Below are positions 16,141 to 24,304 of a stretch of DNA of 64,000 bases, one piece after another. This DNA is from Streptomyces venezuelae. GTDB taxonomy: Bacteria; Actinomycetota; Actinomycetes; Streptomycetales; Streptomycetaceae. Where the stretch lies: assembly GCF_008642375.1 (NCBI RefSeq), contig NZ_CP029194.1, positions 7,062,501-7,126,500 of the forward strand, given 5' to 3'. The translations under genes were made by a program, and so were the position numbers. How positions within the stretch are numbered: position 1 is the first letter of the stretch; every line of letters begins with the position of its first letter. The notes under the pieces were generated by a model. The model ran no database searches and was not told the DNA's origin. It saw only the letters and a program-made list of their open reading frames with translations.

Positions 16141-16869
16141 TCAGGCCGCCGTGCGCAGTTCCGGTCGCAGCGGCCACGCCGGGTCCACCGTCTCCGGCGT
16201 CCCCTGCCGCGTGAACCACGCCTGGAGGCCGCGCGCCTGGGCCGCGTGCCACACCGCCTGGAGCGTGTGCAGCTCCGCCGGGGACAGCCGCTCCAGCCGG
16301 GACGAGAAGCGCCGGGCCACCGCCCGTACGAGCTCCAGCGCCGCCGCCGCGTCCGCCGCCGCGTCGTGCGCCCCCGCCAACTCCACCTCGTAGTGCGCGC
16401 AGAGGTCGGTGAGCGTGCGGCGGCCCTTGCGGTAGCGGTCCAAGTGCTTGTCCAGGACCCGCGGGTCGAGCACGCAGAGCGAGGTGTTCGCCAGATAGGT
16501 GCCGAGCGAGGACGCCCGGTGCCGCCGCAGCTCGCGGTCCAGGATCGTCAGATCGAACGGCGCGTTCATCACCACCAGCGGGCGTCCCGCCGCAGTCTGT
16601 TCTGCCAGCGCGCGCGCCAGCTCCTCCATCACCGGAGCCGGCCACCGGCCGTACCGCTGGAGGTGATCGTCCGTCAGGCCGTGCACCGCGGTGGCCTCGG
16701 CGGGCACGGGTATGCCCGGATTCACCAGCCAGCGCGTCACCCGCGGCCGCGCCCCGGCCGTGTCCTGTACGACCAGGGCGGCCGAGACGATCCGGTCCCC
16801 CTCGACGTCAACTCCCGTGGTCTCTGTGTCGAAAGCGGCCAGGGGCCCTTCGTACCAGTGCGTCGTCAT
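16141..16869 (-). CDS. DnaQ-family 3'-5' exonuclease
   Basis: A 242-residue DEDDh exonuclease. Exo I is FDTETTG (near residue 13), Exo II NAPFDLT, and Exo III HDAAADA with the general-base histidine. This is the fold of the DNA polymerase III epsilon subunit, but as a stand-alone enzyme it may act in repair or RNA trimming. A C-terminal ~60-residue tail (LHTLQAVWHAAQARGLQAWF) follows the domain. ATG 16869 has GAGGAG about 9 bases upstream; the open frame continues 68 codons further but without homology. It diverges from the DUF4365 gene. Confidence 0.88.
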   Translation of the reverse strand: MTTHWYEGPLAAFDTETTGVDVEGDRIVSAALVVQDTAGARPRVTRWLVNPGIPVPAEATAVHGLTDDHLQRYGRWPAPVMEELARALAEQTAAGRPLVVMNAPFDLTILDRELRRHRASSLGTYLANTSLCVLDPRVLDKHLDRYRKGRRTLTDLCAHYEVELAGAHDAAADAAAALELVRAVARRFSSRLERLSPAELHTLQAVWHAAQARGLQAWFTRQGTPETVDPAWPLRPELRTAA

Positions 16870-16991
16870 CCCCGAACTCCTCGCACACGTGCGGCAGATG
16901 GCCAACCCCCTGCCCCGAAACGGTGATACCCGCACTGTTTGCGCCGTACGCGGACCGGTCACAACAGAGGGGACGGGGAAGGAAAAACGAC

Positions 16992-17558
16992 ATGGCGCTC
17001 GCCCAGCCCGAGTCGGGAGGGCTGCCGCCCCAGGGGCTGGCACCGACGCGCGGCTCACTCGCCACCACCGCATGCATGGAGACCCTTCAGGTGGGATACC
17101 TGCACGCCGTCGCCGCCGCGGCCGGCTGCTCGCTGTCCCAGCCCTTTCCGGACAACGGCATCGACTGGCACGTGAGCCACGGTTCGCCCGGACACACCGT
17201 CGACGACGAAGTCACCATCAAGGTGCAGCTCAAGTGCACCTACCAGATCCCTCCCCGCCCGCCGGGAAGCACGTTCTCCTTCACCCTCGACAACGACCAC
17301 CTGGTGAAACTCGCCCGGACGCCCGTGTCCGTGCACAAGATCCTGGTCGTGATGCTCGTCCCGAGGGCCCAGGAGGACTGGCTGAGGGCGAGCCACGACC
17401 GGCTCGATCTGCGGCACTGCTGCTACTGGACCAACCTGGCCGGACACCCGGTCACGGGACGCCGCCGGACCACCGTGCGCATCCCGACGGCACGGATCTT
17501 CGACGACCGGGCGCTCTGCGAGATCATGACCCGGGTCGGCGTGGGAGGGAGACCTTGA
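16992..17558 (+). CDS. DUF4365-like putative nuclease-fold protein
   Basis: A 188-residue protein. The central GIDWHV followed by VTIKVQLKCT fits the D...(E/Q)xK arrangement of PD-(D/E)xK-like folds described for DUF4365. Later strands include HKILVVMLVPRAQEDWL and the two-cysteine LRHCCYWTNL. Nuclease activity is inferred, and Q replaces the usual acidic residue. AAGGA lies about 8 bases before ATG 16992. Its TGA overlaps the ATG of the next gene by one base, so the two are translationally coupled; the divergent neighbour is an exonuclease. Confidence 0.65.
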   Translation: MALAQPESGGLPPQGLAPTRGSLATTACMETLQVGYLHAVAAAAGCSLSQPFPDNGIDWHVSHGSPGHTVDDEVTIKVQLKCTYQIPPRPPGSTFSFTLDNDHLVKLARTPVSVHKILVVMLVPRAQEDWLRASHDRLDLRHCCYWTNLAGHPVTGRRRTTVRIPTARIFDDRALCEIMTRVGVGGRP

Positions 17559-18892
17559 TGCACCGGTCCGCAGACGAACCAGGATTCGGGGAGGGGGACG
17601 GGGCCGGGCGCGGCCCCGTCCCCGTTCCGCCGCCCTACCGCCCCCACCCGGCGCCCGGCGACACCCCCGGCCACTGGACCGGGATCCCCGCCCCGCCCGC
17701 CGGGCCCTGGGCCGACGCCCACGGCGCACCCGACCCCGGCCGGGTCGACCCGCGCGTCCTCGGCGCCCTCCTCGCCCGCCACGGCTGGCGACGGCGCGGC
17801 GGTGCCGCCGGGCGCTACAGCCGCTGGACCCCGCCCGGCGGACCCGGCGGCGGCACGGGAAGCGGCGGCACGAGCCTGCTCGTCCCGGAGAGCCGGGCCT
17901 TCCCGGACTGCGAGGACCTGCTCGGCGAGGCGCTCGCCGCCCTCGCCCACAGCGGCACGCCCTCCGCGCGCGAGGTCCTCACCGGCCTCTCCGTCCCCAG
18001 CGACGAGATCCGCTGGTGGCGCGACGTCCCACCGGGCCCGGCCGGCACGGTCCCCTGGACGGTGCAGGAACAGCTCAGGTCGGCGGCCCGCCAGCTGCTC
18101 CTCGCGGGCGCCCTCGCCGTGCGCGGCCGGGCCGGCTACCACGGCGCCCGCCACCGCCGGCCGGCCCAGGCCTCCCTGGAGACGGTCGTCGTGGGCGCCG
18201 CCCCCGGCGGGCGCGGCCTGACCGCCTTCCTGCCCGTCCAGCCGGGCCGCCCGATCGCCGTCCGGCTCTACCACGCGCTCTACGCGGCCCGGGAGGCCAC
18301 CGACTACCAGCGGGCCACCGGCGGCATGGAGGCCTTCGACGCCGCCGTCGAGGCCGGCGTCAGCCGCGAACTCACCGAGGCCCTCATCGCCCTGGTCCGG
18401 GGCACCGAGGGCGCCAGGGTCGCCCTCGAATGGGCCCCGGCCGCCGGAGCGCCCGAGGGGTGCGCGGCCCGCCCCGAACCCGTCGAGTTCTCGCCCGGCG
18501 ACCTGCCCGCCCTGCGGGAGGCGAGCGCCCGCTATCTGACCGACGAGCCCTCCGTGCCGGTACGCATCACCGGGGCCGTCGTCCGCATGCGCCGCTCGGG
18601 GGCGCGCGGCGACGGCACCGTCCGGCTGCGCGTGCTCGGCGGGGCGGAGGTCCCGCACGTCCGCGTCACCCTCGGCGAGGAGGCGTACCGCACCGCCGTC
18701 CACGCCCATCTCGTCGGGCTGCCCATCCGGGTCGTGGGCCGCCTGGAGAGCCGGGGCGGCTTCCGGCGGCTGACCGACGCCGCCGAGGTCGTCCCCGTCC
18801 AGGTCGACGAGGCGGAGCGGGACCGGCTGATGAAGTCGCTCCACGAGAACCTCGACTTCTTCGAGGAGGCCTGCGGCCCGGACGAGGAGTGA
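17558..18892 (+). CDS. Unknown protein coupled to the DUF4365 gene
   Basis: A 444-residue protein I cannot assign. Residues 1-60 are Pro/Gly-rich and disordered. About 60-130 look like a helical region containing HGWRRRGGAAGRYSRW. The middle holds YHALYAAREATDYQRA, and the last ~110 residues alternate strand and loop (VPVRITGAVVRMRR..., GLPIRVVGRLESRGGFRRLTDAAEVVPV), which resembles an OB-like beta-barrel. No signal peptide or membrane helix is present. GGGAGGGAG upstream and the TGATG overlap support ATG 17558 and joint expression with the DUF4365 protein. Confidence 0.65.
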   Translation: MHRSADEPGFGEGDGAGRGPVPVPPPYRPHPAPGDTPGHWTGIPAPPAGPWADAHGAPDPGRVDPRVLGALLARHGWRRRGGAAGRYSRWTPPGGPGGGTGSGGTSLLVPESRAFPDCEDLLGEALAALAHSGTPSAREVLTGLSVPSDEIRWWRDVPPGPAGTVPWTVQEQLRSAARQLLLAGALAVRGRAGYHGARHRRPAQASLETVVVGAAPGGRGLTAFLPVQPGRPIAVRLYHALYAAREATDYQRATGGMEAFDAAVEAGVSRELTEALIALVRGTEGARVALEWAPAAGAPEGCAARPEPVEFSPGDLPALREASARYLTDEPSVPVRITGAVVRMRRSGARGDGTVRLRVLGGAEVPHVRVTLGEEAYRTAVHAHLVGLPIRVVGRLESRGGFRRLTDAAEVVPVQVDEAERDRLMKSLHENLDFFEEACGPDEE

Positions 18893-19004
18893 GGGGCGGG
18901 GCGCCGGGCGCGGACCGGTGGCCCGGGGCACGGGGAGTGATCCCGGGCGCCGGGCAAGGCCGCGGGCGGCGGAAACCGTTTCGCGGGTGACCGGGTCGGA
19001 TCGG

Positions 19005-19010
19005 TAAGAT
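19005..19010 (+). promoter_or_regulatory. Possible -10 element of thrS
   Basis: TAAGAT lies about 90 bases before the thrS start in a 206-base spacer. A matching -35 is weak (TTCGCG, 19 bases upstream). I looked for a T-box leader and saw none. Confidence 0.35.
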
Positions 19011-19098
19011 CGGCGGCGACGCGGCACCTCGTCTCTGCCGCGCACCGCCGGCGCCGGCACCTCGTGCCTGCCTGCGCCCCAATGGAAGAAGAACACCA

Positions 19099-21075
19099 GT
19101 GTCTGAAGTCCGTGTGACCGTCCAGTCCGCCTCGGAGGCAGAGGAGAGGGCGGTGAGCGCGGGCACCACCGCCGGTGCCCTCTTCGCCGACGACCGCACC
19201 GTCATCGCCGCCCGCGTCGGTGGCGAGCTGAAGGACCTCTCGTACGAGCTCGCCGAGGGCGATGTCGTCGAGGGCGTCGAGATCTCCTCCCCGGACGGTC
19301 TCGACATCCTGCGCCACTCCACCGCGCACGTCATGGCCCAGGCCGTGCAGGAGCTCTTCCCCGAGGCCAAGCTGGGCATCGGCCCGCCGGTCCGGGACGG
19401 CTTCTACTACGACTTCGACGTCGAGAAGCCCTTCACTCCCGAGGACCTCAAGGTCATCGAGAAGAAGATGCAGGAGATCCAGAAGCGCGGCCAGCGCTTC
19501 TCCCGCCGCGTGGTGACCGACGAGGCCGCCCGCGAGGAGCTCGCCGACGAGCCGTACAAGCTGGAGCTCATCGGCATCAAGGGCTCCGCGTCCACCGACG
19601 ACGGCGCCAACGTCGAGGTCGGCGGCGGCGAGCTGAGCATCTACGACAACCTCGACGCCAAGACCGGCGAGCTGTGCTGGAAGGACCTCTGCCGCGGTCC
19701 CCACCTGCCGACCACCCGGAACATCCCGGCGTTCAAGCTCATGCGCAACGCCGCCGCCTACTGGCGCGGCAGCGAGAAGAACCCGATGCTCCAGCGCATC
19801 TACGGCACCGCCTGGCCGTCGAAGGACGAGCTGAAGGCCCACCTCGACTTCCTGGCCGAGGCCGAGAAGCGCGACCACCGCAAGCTCGGCAACGAGCTGG
19901 ACCTCTTCTCCGTCCCGGACGAGATCGGCTCCGGCCTCGCGGTCTTCCACCCCAAGGGCGGCATCATCCGCCGGGTCATGGAGGACTACTCGCGCAAGCG
20001 CCACGAGGAGGAGGGCTACGAGTTCGTCTACTCGCCGCACGCCACCAAGGGCAAGCTGTTCGAGAAGTCGGGCCACCTGGACTGGTACGCCGAGGGCATG
20101 TACCCGCCCATGCAGCTCGACGAGGGCGTGGACTACTACCTCAAGCCCATGAACTGCCCGATGCACAACCTGATCTTCGACGCGCGCGGGCGCTCCTACC
20201 GTGAGCTGCCGCTGCGCCTGTTCGAGTTCGGCACCGTGTACCGGTACGAGAAGTCCGGCGTCGTGCACGGCCTGACCCGCGCCCGGGGCTTCACCCAGGA
20301 CGACGCGCACATCTACTGCACCCGCGAGCAGATGGCGGAGGAGCTCGACAAGACCCTCACCTTCGTCCTCAACCTGCTCCGCGACTACGGTCTGAACGAC
20401 TTCTACCTGGAGCTGTCCACCAAGGACCCGGAGAAGTTCGTCGGCTCCGACGAGGTGTGGGAGGAGGCCACCGCGGTCCTCCAGCAGGTCGCCGAGAAGC
20501 AGGGCCTCCCGCTGACCCCCGACCCGGGCGGCGCCGCGTTCTACGGCCCGAAGATCTCGGTGCAGGCGCGGGACGCCATCGGCCGTACCTGGCAGATGTC
20601 GACCGTGCAGCTCGACTTCAACCTGCCGGAGCGCTTCGACCTCGAGTACACCTCCCCGGACGGCACCAAGCAGCGCCCGGTCATGATCCACCGCGCGCTC
20701 TTCGGTTCCATCGAGCGCTTCTTCGCGGTGCTCCTCGAGCACTACGCGGGTGCGATGCCGCCGTGGCTGGCGCCGGTGCAGGCGACCGGTATCCCGATCG
20801 GCGACGCGCACGTCGACTACCTGCACGAGTTCGCCGCCAAGGCGAAGAAGCAGGGCCTGCGGGTGGACGTCGACTCCTCCTCGGACCGGATGCAGAAGAA
20901 GATCCGGAACGCGCAGAAGCAGAAGGTCCCGTTCATGATCATCGCGGGTGACGAGGACATGGCCGCCGGCGCCGTCTCCTTCCGCTACCGCGACGGTTCG
21001 CAGGAGAACGGCATCCCCGTCGACGAGGCCATCGCCAAGATCGCCAAGATCGTCGAGGACCGCGTCCAGGTCTGA
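19099..21075 (+). CDS. thrS: Threonyl-tRNA synthetase
   Basis: Charges tRNA-Thr in the cytoplasm. It has 658 residues with the full class II layout. An N-terminal TGS domain occupies about 1-65 and an editing domain about 66-230, with HSTAH in the second N-terminal domain. The catalytic core has the zinc-binding cysteine in MNCPMHN, motif 2 around FRYE-like GTVYRYEKSGVVHGL, and motif 3 HRALFGSIERF. The anticodon-binding domain is C-terminal. The start is GTG with GGAAG upstream. The mRNA leader is about 85 bases. It heads the conserved block thrS-HIT-pgsA-patA-pimA. Confidence 0.96.
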   Translation: MSEVRVTVQSASEAEERAVSAGTTAGALFADDRTVIAARVGGELKDLSYELAEGDVVEGVEISSPDGLDILRHSTAHVMAQAVQELFPEAKLGIGPPVRDGFYYDFDVEKPFTPEDLKVIEKKMQEIQKRGQRFSRRVVTDEAAREELADEPYKLELIGIKGSASTDDGANVEVGGGELSIYDNLDAKTGELCWKDLCRGPHLPTTRNIPAFKLMRNAAAYWRGSEKNPMLQRIYGTAWPSKDELKAHLDFLAEAEKRDHRKLGNELDLFSVPDEIGSGLAVFHPKGGIIRRVMEDYSRKRHEEEGYEFVYSPHATKGKLFEKSGHLDWYAEGMYPPMQLDEGVDYYLKPMNCPMHNLIFDARGRSYRELPLRLFEFGTVYRYEKSGVVHGLTRARGFTQDDAHIYCTREQMAEELDKTLTFVLNLLRDYGLNDFYLELSTKDPEKFVGSDEVWEEATAVLQQVAEKQGLPLTPDPGGAAFYGPKISVQARDAIGRTWQMSTVQLDFNLPERFDLEYTSPDGTKQRPVMIHRALFGSIERFFAVLLEHYAGAMPPWLAPVQATGIPIGDAHVDYLHEFAAKAKKQGLRVDVDSSSDRMQKKIRNAQKQKVPFMIIAGDEDMAAGAVSFRYRDGSQENGIPVDEAIAKIAKIVEDRVQV

Positions 21076-21091
21076 CGGGCCCGGAGCGAGT

Positions 21092-21805
21092 TCAGGAGGC
21101 CCCCGGGGAGTTCCCCGGGGGCCTTCCCCCGTTCCCCGTCTCCTCGTCCTTCTCGTCCTCCCGTCTGAACGCCTGGATCAGCCAGGACGAGAACGAACCC
21201 GTCACCGCGCCGAGGAGGGCGAGGCCGCAGGCCATCACGCCCACCGCCACCACCCTGCCCACGGGCGTCACCGGCACCACGTCGCCGTACCCCACCGTCG
21301 CGAGCGTGGCGCAGGTCCACCACACGGCGTCGCCGAAGGTGAGGATCGTGGCGCCGGGGGCGTCCGCCTCGTACCGGTAGACGGTGAGGGCGCCCGCGAA
21401 GCCGAGCAGGGCCACGGTGAGGCCGGAGTAGACCATCACGCGCGCGTAGAGGCCGAGGCGCGGCTCGTCGTGGCGGCGCTGGATCTGGTTGTAGATGTCG
21501 ACCATCCGCACCGGCCGCAGCAGCGGCAGGATCACGACCACCGTGTCGAGGAGGTGGGTGCGGAGGAAACGGAGCGGGCCGAGGCCGCTGAGCCGGAGCC
21601 GTACCGCGTAGTCCGCGACGAAGAGGGCCCAGGAGGCGAGGGTGACCGCGAGGATGAGGTCGAGCCAGCCCTCGGACAGGTGGTGATGGGCGAGGATGCG
21701 CACCGCGTAGCCGGCCAGGTAGACCACGGAGGCCACCGCGAGCGGCACCTCCATACGGCGGTCCCAGCGCTCCAGCCGGGGCGGGTTCGGTGACCTGTCG
21801 CTCAT
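21092..21805 (-). CDS. Potassium channel family protein
   Basis: A 237-residue voltage-gated-type channel subunit with about six hydrophobic helices. The pore loop carries the potassium selectivity filter TVGYGD at about residues 173-178, between the last two helices. The S4-like segment (LLRPVRMVDIY) has few positive charges, so voltage sensing is doubtful. The charged C-terminal tail (FRREDEKDEETG, then Gly/Pro-rich residues) is encoded inside the thrS terminator hairpin. It diverges from the HIT gene. Confidence 0.87.
   Translation of the reverse strand: MSDRSPNPPRLERWDRRMEVPLAVASVVYLAGYAVRILAHHHLSEGWLDLILAVTLASWALFVADYAVRLRLSGLGPLRFLRTHLLDTVVVILPLLRPVRMVDIYNQIQRRHDEPRLGLYARVMVYSGLTVALLGFAGALTVYRYEADAPGATILTFGDAVWWTCATLATVGYGDVVPVTPVGRVVAVGVMACGLALLGAVTGSFSSWLIQAFRREDEKDEETGNGGRPPGNSPGAS
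21098..21123. terminator. Terminator between thrS and the channel gene
   Basis: GGCCCCCGGGG and CCCCGGGGGCC pair perfectly around AGTT. The whole hairpin lies inside the 3' end of the minus-strand channel gene. Confidence 0.7.
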
Positions 21806-21882
21806 CGGATCAGCATGGCGGCTGCATGGATCTTCCGCCCCGGCGACACGTTCCGAACGGGCGACGCAATATGCTGCACAGC

Positions 21883-22434
21883 ATGACGACTGAGCCGGAG
21901 CAGCAGATCGGAGTCGGGACGCGGGACGCGTTCCAGCGACTGTGGACGCCTCACCGGATGGCGTACATCCAGGGTGAGAACAAGCCGACCGGACCGGGTG
22001 CCGACGACGGCTGTCCGTTCTGCTCGATTCCGTCGAAGTCCGACGAGGACGGGCTGGTGATCGCCCGCGGCGAGAGCGTGTACGCGGTCCTCAACCTCTA
22101 CCCGTACAACGGCGGCCACCTCATGGTCGTCCCCTACCGGCACGTCGCCGACTACACGGACCTGGACGCGGCGGAGACGGCGGAGCTCGCCGACCTGACC
22201 AAGCGCGCGATGGTCGCGCTGCGGACGGCCTCGGGTGCGCACGGCTTCAACATCGGCATGAACCAGGGCGCCGTCGCGGGCGCGGGGATCGCCGCGCACC
22301 TGCACCAGCACGTGGTGCCGCGCTGGGGCGGCGACACCAACTTCATGCCGGTCGTCGGGCACACCAAGGTGCTTCCGCAGTTGCTCGCGGACACCCGGAA
22401 GATGCTGGCCGACGCCTGGCCGGCCACCATCTGA
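21883..22434 (+). CDS. HIT-family nucleotide hydrolase/phosphorylase (Ap4A phosphorylase type)
   Basis: A 183-residue HIT protein. The active-site triad is HLHQHVVPRW near the C-terminus, followed by GGDTNFMPVV. The zinc-associated CPFC lies near residue 46. Its position after thrS matches the mycobacterial gene reported to encode an Ap4A phosphorylase, so that activity is the best guess. I prefer ATG 21883 because TATGCT (21870-21875) ends 7 bases before it, implying a leaderless mRNA; ATG 21871 would add four residues but overlaps that element. Confidence 0.85.
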   Translation: MTTEPEQQIGVGTRDAFQRLWTPHRMAYIQGENKPTGPGADDGCPFCSIPSKSDEDGLVIARGESVYAVLNLYPYNGGHLMVVPYRHVADYTDLDAAETAELADLTKRAMVALRTASGAHGFNIGMNQGAVAGAGIAAHLHQHVVPRWGGDTNFMPVVGHTKVLPQLLADTRKMLADAWPATI

Positions 22435-22461
22435 TCCGTCCGTCCGTACGGGTGACCCGGG

Positions 22462-24117
22462 TCAGGCGTCGTAGACGTCGGCCTTCTTCGGGCCCGGGTC
22501 CTGGACGGCGCCGCCGAGGAACATCGACCGGTTGGTGAAGCGCTCCGTGTCCACCCCGTGGTCGTCGAGCATCCTCACGGTCGCGGCGTGCACGGCCCGC
22601 AGTACCGGCGTGGCCATGCGGATGGCGTCGTCGGCCATGAAGCGGTTCTTCCAGAGCGGGCCGGCCCAGACGTGCCGGAGCCCGAAGGGCTCGGGCAGGA
22701 CCATCTTGCCGCCGAGGAACTCCAGGACCGGCGGATACCAGGTCAGCGGGGCGCGCACGGCGAGCCGGACGATGTCGTCGGTCTCCAGGAGCGGCTGCTG
22801 GATCTCCCGCGTCTCCCAGAAGCGGACGGTCTTGGAGACCTCCTTGGTCTTCGCCTTCGGCTTCGTGGTGAAAAGGCCGTGCACGGGCCCGAGCGCGTGG
22901 CCGGTGACCTCGATCCGCAGGGTGTGGAGCAGCGACGTGACGGTCACCATCATCGTCAGGACGAGGTTCCCGTCCCAGAGCGTGAACTGCACCCCGAGAT
23001 AGTGGCGGTTGCCCGCGCCGAACTGCTGGTCGTTGCAGATGCGCTGTATCTCGTGCGGCTTGACCTGGTAGTGCACGATGCTGTCGCCCTCGGGACGGGT
23101 GACCTCGTCGGCGCCCTCCCCGACCGGCGAGATGATCCAGTGCTTGACGGTCGGCTTGGGGAAGCCCGTCTTGAGGGAGCCGCGCTCCAGGAGCGTGAGC
23201 TCGTCGTGGATCTTCCGTATGACGTCCCAGGCGCGGAACGCGTGGATCTCCCGGCCCGCCTGCGGGACGAGCTCCTCGGCGAGCGTCCAGCTGCCCCAGC
23301 GGGTGCCGAGACCGAGGACACCCTTGGCGCCCGCATAGAAGACGATGTTGGACTGCTGCTCGGCGGAGAGCTTCTCCAGATTGACCCGGAGCTCCTCCGC
23401 GGACTTCTCGCCCGGGTCGTGCGGAGCGGACTTGGGGACGTGCGGACCGACGCCGCCGCCGCTGAGCAGACCCGTCCAGCGCTCCCGCAGGTCGACCGCG
23501 TACCTCTCGCAGATCCGGCGCGCGAGGAACCAGCCCACGACCGGCGCGACGATCATGGCGCGCAGGTAGTTGGGCAGGATGCCGTCGAAGGGCAGCTTGA
23601 TCAGGACGATCGCGGCGAAGATGCCGGCCGCGAAGAGGAGGGCGGTGCCGAGGGCGCCCGCGCGCTTGTTCTCCTTGCCGGCGGCGAGGCGGCGGAGCTG
23701 GATGACGCCGAGCCACAGCAGCAGGCCGGGCAGGAAGAGCACCCCGCACACGAAGGTGATCAGCGTCAGCTTGATGTCCCGCTGCCTGCGGATGTGCGTG
23801 GCGGCGAGGCAGTGCTCGACGACCGGCTGGGGGTCGGCGCCGAAGGACTGGATGAGCGCCTTGCGGGCGCCGCCGAGGACCCGGACCTGGACGGCGCGGG
23901 AGAAGGCCTCGCCGAGGTCGGGGCGGAAGAGCCCCCATTTCCCTTCCTTGACCGTCGTCTTGTAGAGGTCGTTGTCCGCCTCCTGGATCGTCGAGAGCGG
24001 GCTGTCCCGGTACGCGGCCGAGGCAAGGGCCTGGGTCGCCCCCGTCTGCCCGTCCGAGCCCATGAGGGGGACTTGCGCCCCGGGTCCGAATCCGTCGAAA
24101 GCCACTGTCGCCCCCAT
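22462..24117 (-). CDS. Conserved membrane protein of unknown function
   Basis: A protein of about 551 residues, not recognised. A cytoplasmic N-terminal ~115 residues precede three helices: IKLTLITFVCGVLFLPGLLLWLGVIQL, a second at about 160-180, and a third around MIVAPVVGWFLA. A large soluble portion follows, rich in conserved Trp/His/Arg, with a weakly hydrophobic stretch LVLTMMVTVTSLLHTL. ATG 24117 is preceded by AGGTGA; a GTG four codons earlier is an alternative. The gene sits between the HIT and EF-G2 genes, an interval where I recall mycobacteria having neither this gene nor EF-G2. Confidence 0.72.
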   Translation of the reverse strand: MGATVAFDGFGPGAQVPLMGSDGQTGATQALASAAYRDSPLSTIQEADNDLYKTTVKEGKWGLFRPDLGEAFSRAVQVRVLGGARKALIQSFGADPQPVVEHCLAATHIRRQRDIKLTLITFVCGVLFLPGLLLWLGVIQLRRLAAGKENKRAGALGTALLFAAGIFAAIVLIKLPFDGILPNYLRAMIVAPVVGWFLARRICERYAVDLRERWTGLLSGGGVGPHVPKSAPHDPGEKSAEELRVNLEKLSAEQQSNIVFYAGAKGVLGLGTRWGSWTLAEELVPQAGREIHAFRAWDVIRKIHDELTLLERGSLKTGFPKPTVKHWIISPVGEGADEVTRPEGDSIVHYQVKPHEIQRICNDQQFGAGNRHYLGVQFTLWDGNLVLTMMVTVTSLLHTLRIEVTGHALGPVHGLFTTKPKAKTKEVSKTVRFWETREIQQPLLETDDIVRLAVRAPLTWYPPVLEFLGGKMVLPEPFGLRHVWAGPLWKNRFMADDAIRMATPVLRAVHAATVRMLDDHGVDTERFTNRSMFLGGAVQDPGPKKADVYDA

Positions 24118-24240
24118 CGCCGCGATCACCTGTGCGGGCTGTTCCCAACTGCCGCGCCCCGCACACCTTCTGAGCTGGGCACCACAGCGTAACCGGGTAC
24201 CGCCTGATGCGTCACGGCCTGTGGATATCGACGGCCGAAT

Positions 24241-24272
24241 GACGTCCGCCCGGCGTGCGCCGAGCGGACGTC
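24241..24272 (-). terminator. Terminator-like hairpin after the EF-G2 gene
   Basis: GACGTCCGC and GCGGACGTC form outer arms with further CGGCG/CGCCG pairing inside. It lies 32 bases past the EF-G2 stop on the minus strand. Confidence 0.6.
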
Positions 24273-24304
24273 CGTCGCTGTCGCTCCGTCAAGCAGGCGC
24301 CTTT

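Noticed and set aside
12764..16393. 1209-codon plus-strand open frame
   Set aside because: It crosses two tRNAs, a terminator and the antisense of a real membrane protein; composition is typical of shadows.
18893..19098. T-box or other riboswitch before thrS
   Set aside because: I saw no specifier-loop or antiterminator pattern; only a possible -10 and a plain leader.
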